Part shown: positions 50,566-59,679 of the stretch, in pieces | Position numbering within the stretch: the stretch's first letter is position 1 | Layout: every line of letters begins with the position of its first letter | Assembly: GCA_023666265.1 (NCBI GenBank) | Contig: JAMPCH010000004.1 | Coordinates: 1-64,000, forward strand | Source: Roseburia sp. | Lineage (GTDB): Bacteria > Bacillota > Clostridia > Oscillospirales > Ruminococcaceae | Length of the DNA: 64,000 nt | Reading direction: 5' to 3' | Notes under the pieces: generated by a model | Databases searched by the model: none | Told to the model about the DNA's origin: nothing | What the model saw: only the letters and a program-made list of their open reading frames with translations | Program-made: the position numbers and the translations under genes

Positions 50566-51045
50566 TTATTGAAGTTCGAGGCTGAACGATTCGTTCACCG
50601 TTTTTAGTCGTTCTTTCTCGATTTTTATGTCAGCCTTGACTTTTGCGATAAGCTCTGCCAGCTTTTCTTCGCGTTCCTCGCGTGTCTGGGTGTAGATATT
50701 ATGCGATTCTCGCTTACCGTAGGCATTTGTCGGGGTATATCTCCCCTCGAAGAGGTGGTCGTTTATCATCGTCACACAGCCTGTTCCCGATTTGCGTATT
50801 TTGGGCTTGTACGGCTCGAGTTCGGGTTGGTTGTCATCTATCCTTACCCGTTCATCTGCTTGCGGAATCGGGGCGTTTGTGCCGCCAATTTGGCGGTCTA
50901 TTTTCGCGGCTGCTTGCCGCTGCATTGTGTCGGTTATATGGCTGTAAATATCGATCGTGGTCGCCGAGGAGATATGACCTATTGTTGCGGAGAGCGTTTT
51001 CACGTCCATACCGTTTTCAAGTGCCATCGTTGAGAATGTGTGCCC
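50566..51045 (-). pseudogene. C-terminal fragment of a tyrosine recombinase (integrase)
   Basis: The open segment reads GHTFSTMALENGMDVKTLSA at its start, containing the catalytic His box, then IGHISSATTIDIYSHIT with the His and the nucleophile Tyr. A stop lies directly upstream of GHTF at 51046-51048, so the first Arg motif and the whole N-terminal core-binding domain are missing. A further 110-residue tail with coiled-coil character (ELIAKVKADIKIEKERLKTV) follows. An internal ATG at 51027 could start a non-functional product. It lies next to the tRNA-Pro repeat, as an integrase should. Confidence 0.85.
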
Positions 51046-51301
51046 TTATGATATAATAAAGACAAACGGAAAAATCCCATAACAAAGGGGTTTGTGGACG
51101 TTTGCCGTTATATTTCAATTCTTTTTCCAACGAAATCTTACGGTTAGAAATCTGTCGAAAAAGAGGGGGCGTTTATTTAAGACAAAAAAACGGGGTGCAA
51201 ATCCCCGAAAATGCGAAAAGGCGCATACACTAATTGCAGTGTGGTGCGCCTTTATCGCTTTACAATTGAATATTCATCGCTGTATAAGCGAGTTGTATAT
51301 T

Positions 51302-51336
51302 GCGGAGAGCTTTAAAAAGGCTCTCCGCTTTTTTTG
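51302..51336 (+). terminator. Intrinsic terminator
   Basis: GCGGAGAGC (51302-51310) pairs with GCTCTCCGC (51320-51328), then a T-run. A longer hairpin of AAGGCGCA/TGCGCCTT lies at about 51217-51253. No gene between 51046 and 51490. Confidence 0.85.
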
Positions 51337-51401
51337 TTTGTGGGTGAAGTCAAAAAAGTTTACCAAGCGGATAGTAGACAGGCTAACAATTGAAAAGTAC
51401 C

Positions 51402-51435
51402 AAAAGCCGATTGCTGTAAAAAGCAGTCGGCTTTT
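51402..51435 (+). terminator. Intrinsic terminator
   Basis: AAAAGCCGATTGCT (51402-51415) pairs with AGCAGTCGGCTTTT (51422-51435), one wobble. Confidence 0.8.
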
Positions 51436-51490
51436 GTGTTTTTGATACGGCTTATTCAGCAACAAACAAACCGAAGAAAGGGTGAATATT

Positions 51491-52470
51491 ATGTCAACAG
51501 TATTCAGAGTTGAAAAAAGCGATACACGGTTATGTCGAATTTCCACTTAAAGGATAGAAATTTATCGTATAAAGCAAAAGGTCTTTTGTCGGTTATGCTC
51601 AGTCTGCCTCCCGATTGTTACACGTTGGGCGGTCTGGCGATCATCGCGAACGACGGCGTAGACAGCGTTCGCAGCGCGATAAAGGAACTGGAGAAATACG
51701 GTTATCTCGTTCGTTTTCAGAGCCGTGACGAGCGCGGGCGTATGTCCGTAAACGAGTACACCGTGTACGAAAATCCCGAACTGAACCCAAATTCCGCACA
51801 GTCCGAAAAGGACAATTACGTTCTCGAAAAAAACCAAAAAAGCGCTGCCAAGTGGAGAACCGCGCCAACCGAAAAGACGGAGACAAACGAGAAAAGCGCG
51901 GATTTTTCTCGCTCACCGTCATTGAAAAATTCGCCGTCGAAAAAATCGTTATCGGAAAATCCCACAACGGCTACATATAATATATTAAATACTCAATTAT
52001 TAAGTACTCATCAATCAAATCAATCAATCAGCCGCGCTTACGCGCGGGAGGATATGACGGATATGATCAAGGATGTTGATTTAAAAGGTCTGACCGACGA
52101 ACGTAATTATTACCGTGAGTTGATACGGAAAAACATTGAGTACGATTTCCTCTATCAGAACCGAAATAATTCCAAGCTGAAAATCAATATCGGCAAAATC
52201 GACGAGATAGTCTCGATTATGGTGAACGTTGTGTGCAGTCATCGCCAAACCGTTCGAGTAAACGGTGAGGAGTTGCCGCAGGAGAACGTTAAGCGGCGTT
52301 TTCTCGAACTCGATCAAGATCACATCGACTATGCTCTCACCGCGCTTGAAAGAAACGCGGGCGATGTGCGAAATATACGAGCGTATCTTATAACCGTGCT
52401 TTACAACGCGCCCGATACTATGGAAATCTACTATGACGCTTGGGTCAAGCGCGATTTGCGTGGAGGGTGA
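51491..52470 (+). pseudogene. Frameshifted helix-turn-helix replication-initiation-like protein
   Basis: From an ATG at 51491 (AAAGGGTG upstream) the frame reads MSTVFRVEKSD and is then lost. The typical continuation YTVMSNFHLKD resumes in another frame, with MSNFHLKDRNLSYKAKGLLS from 51532 to 52470. GATACACGG where GATTACACGG is expected suggests loss of one base near 51522. The winged-helix domain (about residues 15-85) with LGGLAIIANDGVDSVRSAIK fits the helix-turn-helix/DnaD-type proteins of Firmicute mobile elements. Translation from 51532 would give a shortened 312-residue product. Confidence 0.75.
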
Positions 52471-52555
52471 TTTTCCTTTTCAGCAATGTAAAATGCGTTG
52501 ATAAACGAAAACGCTTGACAACGTTTTCTCATACAAAATCGGCGACACGACGTCG

Positions 52556-52613
52556 CAAGGCGAACGCCCAAAGTGCGGCACGGATGCCGCACAACAAAGG
52601 CGTTCGCCCAGAG
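52556..52613 (+). other. Composite stem-loop
   Basis: AGGCGAACGCC.../GGCGTTCGCC outer pairing and GTGCGGCA/TGCCGCAC inner pairing. It lies at the boundary of a truncated gene. Confidence 0.6.
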
Positions 52614-52624
52614 AGCCGAACCGC

Positions 52625-52996
52625 GCTTATGTTTTCGAAAGCGCGATAGATCTACTCTCGTTCAAAATGCTTGCCAAGCAAGACAAGATACAAAACAGCG
52701 TCCTCGTCTCAATGGCAGGTTTAAAGCCGAACAGCCTAAAATCGTTATCCGACAAAGGGTTCGGCTTGTATTCCTGTGTCGATAACGACGAGAAAGGAAT
52801 TAAATTTACCGCAGATAACGGCTTGATACCGTGCAACAGAATTTTAGCGGAGAACGGCGTGAAAGACTTTAACGAACTGCTCCAGCTGATAACGCACAAC
52901 CGAGAGATAGCGGCGCAAAAGTCCCAAGCGCAAAATCACGCCGCGCCGCAGACCGCAAGCAAAACCGCGCCGATGCCGTCACGTTCTCGGCGGTGA
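52625..52996 (+). pseudogene. C-terminal fragment of a TOPRIM (DUF3991-type) mobilisation protein
   Basis: The frame from 52625 reads AYVFESAIDLLSFKMLAKQD, NSVLVSMAGLKPNSL, LYSCVDNDEKGIKFTADNGL, the TOPRIM motifs (Glu, then DND) of toprim-containing proteins common in Clostridial mobile elements. The N-terminal zinc-finger/DUF3991 part is absent; no start codon or ribosome site precedes it. It appears truncated at the stem-loop boundary. Confidence 0.65.
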
Positions 52997-53196
52997 ACGT
53001 CCGCAAAATCGGATATTCCCTTTCGGCTTTGCCGATGAATAACAAAGGTAAATCTTGAAAGGTCGGCGCATTTTGCACGAATTTTCATCACAAAGTGCGT
53101 TTCGGAATTTGTGATTTTGCGGCGATTTTTCAAATCGCGGGCAAAGGGGTTTTAGGGGATTTCCCCTAACTCAACGCCAAGGTGTTTAGCTATGCT

Positions 53197-53231
53197 AATC
53201 ATTTTGGCTATTGAGTATAGCCAAAATGATT
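53197..53231. other. Candidate oriT inverted repeat
   Basis: AATCATTTTGGCTAT (53197-53211) pairs perfectly with ATAGCCAAAATGATT (53217-53231), 90 bp upstream of the MobV-like gene, followed by GACATAGTGG. MobV relaxases nick near such repeats just upstream of their gene. The rest of 52997-53320 shows no gene. Confidence 0.5.
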
Positions 53232-53320
53232 GACATAGTGGAAATTGGCGGAGGCTAATTAACAACAGTTAGACGAACCGCACGGCAAATCCATTTAATT
53301 CTAAAACGGAGGTAACGGTT

Positions 53321-54094
53321 ATGAGTGGGCAAAATTCCAAAAAACTATCTATATCCTTTCGTGTTGACGAGGGCGTGATCGAACATAACAACCGCGAATT
53401 TGTGGCAAACAATGTGGACGGTGCGCGCATTTCCGATAACGTCTGCTACGTTCGGCGCGATATTCGCGAGGTATACAATGAGTTGTTCGGTAAGGCTCTT
53501 GAAGAATATAATTCTCGGCAAACGCAAGCAAGCCGCAAGATACACGACTACTACGATCGTTTGAGGCGAGAGGCTTCAAACGCAGCCCTACCGCATTTGC
53601 ACATAGATTTTATTCCCATTGCCTACAAGCTAACTCGCGGTCCTGCCGTCAAAGTGTCTATGAAGAACGCTCTACGGGAACAGGGGTTTACCTCGGCGAA
53701 CAGGTTACAGAACGAATGGGCGGCTTGGGAAGAACGAGAGCGCGGCGTGATGATAGATATTCTCCGCAAGCACGATTTGAGCCGCGACGTTAAGAACGTC
53801 CACCGCGCGCATCTGACGGTTGACGAGTACAAGGACTTTGCGGACAAGCAGCAGAAGATACGAAATATCAACGCGCACATAAACGAACTGAAAAAGAAAA
53901 ATCCCGCCGACCTTACGCCCGACGAGGCAGAACTGATAAATAACCAAAACGATTTTCTGCGCTCGGAGATACAAAAACGCGACGAGAGCATTTCCGCGCT
54001 TTCGGAGAAACTAGGCGCAAAATTCGTGCCGTTCGATATTTTTTCCGAGGACAAGCTGCAGTTTGTCGCCGCCCCTTGCGTTTTTTCGCTTTGA
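53321..54094 (+). pseudogene. MobV/Pre-type relaxase with internal deletion
   Basis: ACGGAGGT lies 10 bases before the ATG. The N-terminus (ISFRVDEGVIEHNNREFV, then YNELFGKALEEYNSRQTQAS) and the metal-binding HLHID motif (ALPHLHIDFIPIAYKLTRG) are those of MobV plasmid-recombination relaxases. However YYDRLRR runs directly into EASNAALPHLHID, where family members usually have about 80-90 further residues, including the first catalytic segment. The C-terminus has a coiled-coil (KKKNPADLTPDEAELINNQN). At 257 residues it is well short of typical MobV, so it is probably inactive. Confidence 0.7.
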
Positions 54095-54341
54095 ATTGCC
54101 ATAACGGAAATTCAATTTTGCGCTTACGCGCAAAACCGCGAAAATCCGCGGGTGGTTCGACCACTTTACGTGGATTTTCGGCTAATATTCGCGTCACAGA
54201 ATCACAAGGGACACGCGGCTTTCGGCGGTTTCACGCGAAGCGTGAAATGCATAGATACATCAGCTTGCTGATGTTTCGGCCATTAGGGCAATTGCAAGCC
54301 GAAAACGCTGAAAACTTCCCGCGCAAGCGGGAAGTTTAGGC

Positions 54342-54815
54342 GAGACTTATCTCCCGAAAAATCTCGAACGCCGCATAGCCGACCGTGACAAATTCCCGAA
54401 CGCCGTCCGTGAGAAATTCCAAACGGCGAACTCGGTCGAGAGAAAATTCCACGTTACCATTATGGATTTGGTGATCGAGGTAAAGAAATTCACGATTACG
54501 CCCCGCAAACTCGACCCGAAGAAAATCTACACGTTCCAGAACGACGCGGAGATAGACCACCTTTCGGAACAGCTGCGCACCATACGAGATTTTCATTTCA
54601 CGTCACGGGAGCAGATGTACGCAAAAGCTGAGGAACTCAAACGCGGCATAGGCGAGAGAACCGCGGAAAATCCGCAGGAGAGCCAACTCCAACTAAAGCG
54701 TGTTGCCGAGCTGATAGCGGTATATGAGAAAATTGTCGAGGGTAACTACATCAACAATCTTATTAGAGAGCAGAAAGACCGTGAGCAGACAAGAGCCGTT
54801 GAAAAGAGGGTTTGA
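54342..54815 (+). pseudogene. Mobile-element protein fragment
   Basis: An open segment begins ETYLPKNLERRIADRDKFPN right after a palindrome (AACTTCCCGC/GCGGGAAGTT, 54313-54336) and continues to KKFTITPRKLDPKKIYTFQN and a coiled-coil tail ending REQTRAVEKRV. An ATG at 54462 gives a 117-residue product without a clear ribosome site. I do not recognise the family; position suggests a mobilisation gene remnant. Between 54095 and 54341 only short hairpins are seen. Confidence 0.45.
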
Positions 54816-54910
54816 CGTTCCATATAATTGCAAACTGCTTTGCCTAAATGAACAGCCCTGTTTCCCATTTGTGGGAAACAGGGATTTTTTGCGAAAATAC
54901 ACAAAAAATG

Positions 54911-54939
54911 TTGAAATTTCTGTTGAATTATGGTATAAT
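54911..54939 (+). promoter_or_regulatory. Promoter of the helicase-nuclease/restriction operon
   Basis: TTGAAA (54911-54916), 17-bp spacer, TATAAT (54934-54939). Confidence 0.8.
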
Positions 54940-54979
54940 GACTATATGGTGTATGTATGATCATCGAAAGAGGTTTGTT

Positions 54980-57871
54980 ATGTTCGATTTTAAAAATGCA
55001 AATGATGAGCAAAAGAAAGCAATTACGCATACCGACGGTGCATTGCTTATAACGGCGGGTCCGGGTACGGGAAAAACCTTTACGCTTGTCCAGAGGGCGG
55101 TCTACCTCATTCAAGAAAAACACGTCTCGCCCGAACAGATAATGATTGCTACTTTCACCGAGAAAGCCGCAAAGGAAATCGTTACGAGAATTTCAAATGA
55201 ACTTATGGAGAGGAACATTCCCGTTGATATTAGCGAGATGTACATAGGTACGTTTCACTCTATTTGTCTGCGGTTTATCAAGGATAATCTTGAATATACG
55301 GACTTTAAGAAAAACTATCGTATGCTTGATAGCTTTGATCAGCAATATCTTATTTTTCAGAACTATTTTAGGACTTTCAGACCTATTGAGAACATAGACG
55401 TTCTTTTCAGTAACGGCGGTGTATGGTCGCGTTCACAAAACATTGCTAATCTCGTCAATACCTTGAATGAGGAACTCGTGGAGAGTGCCTTGCTCTGCTC
55501 CGATGACGATCTGGAGATAAGAGCCGCAGGGGAGATTTTACGCGCTTACAACGAGTTGCTTATTGAAAACAACACGCTCGATTTCTCGACTATCCAAACA
55601 GCGGCATATCGCCTTTTGACAGGCAACAGAGAAATTTTGGAAAAACTGCGTGAACAAATTCAGTACATAATGATAGACGAGTATCAAGATACGAACTATA
55701 TCCAAGAGCAGATAGTCTTTCTCCTCGGCGGCGAGAGGCGAAACATCGCCGTTGTCGGTGATGACGACCAAGGCTTGTACCGTTTTCGCGGCGCGACTAT
55801 CCGCAATATCCTTGAATTTCCGTCAAAATTTGAGGACGGTTTCTGCAAGCGCGTCTCACTTGTCACGAACTACCGCTCGGACAGCAAAATAGTAGATTTC
55901 TATAATAAGTGGATGGCAACAACTGGCGGTGCGAATTTCAAGTTTGATTGGGGAAAATTCCGTTACAACAAGAGTATCGTTCCGAACTCCGCGTCCAAGC
56001 TGAAAAGTCCAACGGTTGTGACTGTTGTCGGAGACGATGACGAGGACGAATGGCATAAGAACGTGCTGACTTTTGTCCAAAAGCTGCTCTCATCTGGAAA
56101 GGTCACTAATCTCAATCAGATAGCTTTTCTTTTCAATTCCGTAAGGGGAGAGCGCGTCGTTAAACTAGCCGATTTTTTGGAAAAAAACGGAGTAAACATA
56201 TACTCTCCGCGTTCTAATATGTTCTTTCAGCGTGACGAGATCAAATTGTCGTTCGGATTTCTGCTTTTGGCGTTTCCCGTGTACTTGGGCAAACTTAACG
56301 AGCGTGATTTTAACTATGCCGATGAAAATTTGTGCGTTTACTATGAGAGCTGCGTAAAACGGGCAGCTGAGTACCTCAAGGAGAATAGCGACAGCTTGAA
56401 CCTCAAACGCTGGGTAGCCGAAAAGGGTCGGGCGCATAGCCAACTCACGAGGAACACCGTGTACGCTTTTTCGGGTCTGTTCTATCAGCTTATGGAGTTT
56501 GAGCCGTTCGCGGGTATTCTTGATACCGAGTTGACAAACGGAGCAGTCGATCTGCGCCCCGTTCGTAACCTTGCTATGTTCTCACAAATTTTGGCAAAAT
56601 TCGAGTACCTTCACCGTGTGAATATCTTCACTACTAAAACCATAGATAATGTTGTTGAAAAGTTCTTCAATATGTATATCCGTTTCCTTTATAACGGTGG
56701 AATTGGCGAATATGAGGACGACAGCGAATATGCTCCGAGCGGGTGCGTTTCATTCCTCACGATACATCAGTCAAAGGGAATGGAATTTCCCGTGACCGTC
56801 GTCGGATCGCTGAACGGAGTACCGAGAAACAGGGCAAATCCGATCATAGAGAAGATAGAGCCGAAATATTTCCATAGGAAAGCGTTTGAGCCGACGGATA
56901 GGGTCAAGCTGTTTGATTTTTGGAGACTGTACTACACCGCATTTTCCAGAGCGCAAAATCTTCTCGTTCTGACGTGTAATGAACACGGCGGCACAAGAGC
57001 AGAACCAAGCAAGTATTTCAGAGAGGTTTACAAAGGTATTCCGAGCTTTTTCGGAAATGATTTTGATTTGAGCGAGTTTACGTTCAGCGATGTCAAAAGC
57101 GTAAATATCAAGGAGCGATATTCCTTTACCTCACACATTTCCGAGTACGAGACGTGCGGAGTACAGTACAAATTCTTTAAGGAACTCGGCTTTGCTCCGA
57201 TAATCGTGGGCGCGACGGCTTTCGGTACGCTCGTACACCAGACCATAGAGGACATTCACAAGAGCGCACTGCGGCACGAGGAACATCTCATCACCGCAGA
57301 GAATATAGAGAAATGGTTTAACAGCAACTACAACTCTATCACCAAGAGAGAACACACCTACCTTGCCGAGCCGCAGTTGAAAGCTGCTCTCGGTCACGTT
57401 ATGAGGTATGTGGAGCGTCAAGGCGGCGATTGGTCGCGGATACAGGAAACCGAGGTCGAGGTCGGGCTTGTCAAGCCGAACTATATCCTCGAGGGCAAGA
57501 TCGACTTGATAACGGGCGACAACAACACGGTTGAGATCGTCGATTTCAAATCGGAGAAAAAGCCTAACCTCGCGACCGACAAAGATCGCGTGGAGCATTA
57601 CAAGAAACAGCTCCAAGTCTACGCGTATCTCGTGGAGGAACGGACGGGAAAGACCGTAAGCAAGATGCACCTTTACTACACGGGCGCGGAGAACGAGGTT
57701 CCGACTATCACATTCCCGAAGAACGACGCGTCTATCGAGCAGACGATAAGCGAATTTGACAAGATCGTCGAGAAGATACAGGCAAAGGATTTCGGCGGCA
57801 AGTCGAAATCACAACAGACGTGCGATAACTGCGACTTTAAGTACTATTGCACCAACATCAGAAAGGGTTGA
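54980..57871 (+). CDS. UvrD-like helicase fused to a Cas4/AddB-type nuclease
   Basis: The start at 54980 is chosen from AAAGAGG upstream and the promoter at 54911-54939. 963 residues. Helicase motifs: Walker A AGPGTGKTFT (residues 26-35), VDEYQDT-type motif IDEYQDTNY (about 233), GDDDQGLYRFRGA, TIHQSKGMEFPV and YTAFSRAQNLLVL. The C-terminal PD-(D/E)XK nuclease (about 735-960) has EGKIDLI, VEIVDFKSEKK and the iron-sulfur-type cysteines CDNCDFKYYC with an earlier Cys (TCGVQYKFF). The gene stops five bases before the mod gene, so it belongs to the restriction-modification operon and may assist DNA degradation. Confidence 0.9.
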   Translation: MFDFKNANDEQKKAITHTDGALLITAGPGTGKTFTLVQRAVYLIQEKHVSPEQIMIATFTEKAAKEIVTRISNELMERNIPVDISEMYIGTFHSICLRFIKDNLEYTDFKKNYRMLDSFDQQYLIFQNYFRTFRPIENIDVLFSNGGVWSRSQNIANLVNTLNEELVESALLCSDDDLEIRAAGEILRAYNELLIENNTLDFSTIQTAAYRLLTGNREILEKLREQIQYIMIDEYQDTNYIQEQIVFLLGGERRNIAVVGDDDQGLYRFRGATIRNILEFPSKFEDGFCKRVSLVTNYRSDSKIVDFYNKWMATTGGANFKFDWGKFRYNKSIVPNSASKLKSPTVVTVVGDDDEDEWHKNVLTFVQKLLSSGKVTNLNQIAFLFNSVRGERVVKLADFLEKNGVNIYSPRSNMFFQRDEIKLSFGFLLLAFPVYLGKLNERDFNYADENLCVYYESCVKRAAEYLKENSDSLNLKRWVAEKGRAHSQLTRNTVYAFSGLFYQLMEFEPFAGILDTELTNGAVDLRPVRNLAMFSQILAKFEYLHRVNIFTTKTIDNVVEKFFNMYIRFLYNGGIGEYEDDSEYAPSGCVSFLTIHQSKGMEFPVTVVGSLNGVPRNRANPIIEKIEPKYFHRKAFEPTDRVKLFDFWRLYYTAFSRAQNLLVLTCNEHGGTRAEPSKYFREVYKGIPSFFGNDFDLSEFTFSDVKSVNIKERYSFTSHISEYETCGVQYKFFKELGFAPIIVGATAFGTLVHQTIEDIHKSALRHEEHLITAENIEKWFNSNYNSITKREHTYLAEPQLKAALGHVMRYVERQGGDWSRIQETEVEVGLVKPNYILEGKIDLITGDNNTVEIVDFKSEKKPNLATDKDRVEHYKKQLQVYAYLVEERTGKTVSKMHLYYTGAENEVPTITFPKNDASIEQTISEFDKIVEKIQAKDFGGKSKSQQTCDNCDFKYYCTNIRKG

Positions 57872-57876
57872 CTATT

Positions 57877-59679
57877 ATGGAAAAGCAGATCACATTTGAC
57901 GAGAACGGCATATACACTTTCCCCGAACGCGAGCCGATAAAGGGATTTCCCGAACTCCGTTGGACGGGGAAACGCCCGTTTAAGTCCACGATGTACTTTC
58001 CCGCGCAGCTTAAGGAAAGCTACGGCACGGACAAGGACGGGTGGATGAATAAGATTTTTTGGGGCGATAATCTCCAAGTGATGAGCCACCTTTTAAAGCA
58101 ATTCCGCGGGCAAATTGACCTTATCTACATAGATCCGCCGTTTGACAGCAAAGCCGACTATAAAAGGACAGTTAAAGTCAAGGGTAAAACCGCGACCACA
58201 GACAGTTTGGCTTTTGAGGAAAAGCAATATGGGGATATTTGGACAAAAGATGAATACTTGCAATTTATGTATGAACGTTTGATACTTATGAGAGAATTAC
58301 TTTCTGATAAGGGGAGCATTTATATTCATTGCGATTGGCATAAATCTTCTCATTTGAGGTGTATTTGTGACGAAATATTGGGTGGTGAGAATTTCAGAAA
58401 TGAAATTGTCTGGTGTTATCGTACTTCTTTGCGTAGTTCCGAGAAAGCATTTGGCAGAGACCACGACACTATCTTATTTTATAGCAAAACTGATTTACAT
58501 AAAATTCACCCGGATAGAAAAGACTTCCCGGTTAGCGAGGCAACTATAAAAAGATGGGCGACATATGCTGATGAAAATGGATTTGTTAGCAATAAGCACT
58601 TTGCAGGCAGCGAAAGTACAATAATCGATACATCTGACGAATCAAAAGGATTTTACATAAATCAAGGAATTCCACGCGATTGGTGGGAAATTTCTGCTAA
58701 CGTAGCTAAAGGCAATACTTCCGAAGTCAAAGCAGGAAAATATCCAACTCAAAAGCCAGAAGAATTAATTGAAAGGATCGTTAAAGCATCCTCCAATCCG
58801 GGCGATATAGTTCTTGACTGCTTTATGGGCAGCGGCACAACACAAGCCGTTGCAATGAAACTTGGCAGACGTTTTATCGGCGCGGACATCAATCTCGGAG
58901 CAATTCAAACCACCACAAAGCGGCTTATCGGGATAGCCGACGAACTCAACTCCACAATGGACAATGACGATAAATACACGGGCTTTGAAGTTTACAATGT
59001 CAACAATTATGACTTCTTCAGAAATCCCGTTGAGGCGCGCGATCTGATAATCGCTGCACTCGATATTGAAAAGTTCTCGGCGAACTCCGTCTATGACGGC
59101 GAACTTGACGGGCGTATGGTGAAGATTATGCCCGTGAACCACATTGCGACAAAAGCCGACCTTGCGGAACTCATCGCGAATATGCCCTATAAGGTTTTCG
59201 AGCAGCGCAAAAATGACAACCCGAACGAACCCGTAGAGCGTATCACGCTCGTTTGTATGGGTCACGAACCCGATCTGAAAGCGCACTTGACCGCCGAGGT
59301 CACGGGCTTTAAGCTTGATATTGAGATAGTCGATATTCTCCGCGACAAAGCGGATTTACAGTTAAAGCGCGAGGCAGAGGCGGTCGTTCTCCGAAAGGGG
59401 AATAAGCTGGTGATAGAGGAATTCTACCCTATGAACCTTATGCAAAAATTATCTTTACAGAAAGAAACGGTTGACGATTGGAAACAGCTTGTAGAGAGCG
59501 TTATGGTTGACTTTAACTACGACGGCGCGGTACTCCAACCGACGATAACCGATATTCCCGCCAAGAACGAGTTTGTATTGGGCGAGTATGACATACCCGA
59601 AACGGCGGGGACTATCCGAGTTAAAATAACCGATCTGCTCTCGGAGTCACTTGAAATCGAGGTGAAAGAAGATGCCTAA
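57877..59679 (+). CDS. Type III-like DNA methyltransferase (Mod)
   Basis: The ATG at 57877 (MEKQITFDENGIYTF) is 5 bases after the previous stop; AAAGGG serves as ribosome site. 600 residues. Motif IV DPPF (residues 86-89) precedes the target-recognition region and motif I DCFMGSGTT (314-322), the beta-class order of type III Mod N6-adenine methyltransferases. The stretch encoding roughly residues 95-305 is visibly AT-richer than both ends, suggesting exchange of the target-recognition region. The stop overlaps the res gene by 8 bases. Confidence 0.92.
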   Translation: MEKQITFDENGIYTFPEREPIKGFPELRWTGKRPFKSTMYFPAQLKESYGTDKDGWMNKIFWGDNLQVMSHLLKQFRGQIDLIYIDPPFDSKADYKRTVKVKGKTATTDSLAFEEKQYGDIWTKDEYLQFMYERLILMRELLSDKGSIYIHCDWHKSSHLRCICDEILGGENFRNEIVWCYRTSLRSSEKAFGRDHDTILFYSKTDLHKIHPDRKDFPVSEATIKRWATYADENGFVSNKHFAGSESTIIDTSDESKGFYINQGIPRDWWEISANVAKGNTSEVKAGKYPTQKPEELIERIVKASSNPGDIVLDCFMGSGTTQAVAMKLGRRFIGADINLGAIQTTTKRLIGIADELNSTMDNDDKYTGFEVYNVNNYDFFRNPVEARDLIIAALDIEKFSANSVYDGELDGRMVKIMPVNHIATKADLAELIANMPYKVFEQRKNDNPNEPVERITLVCMGHEPDLKAHLTAEVTGFKLDIEIVDILRDKADLQLKREAEAVVLRKGNKLVIEEFYPMNLMQKLSLQKETVDDWKQLVESVMVDFNYDGAVLQPTITDIPAKNEFVLGEYDIPETAGTIRVKITDLLSESLEIEVKEDA

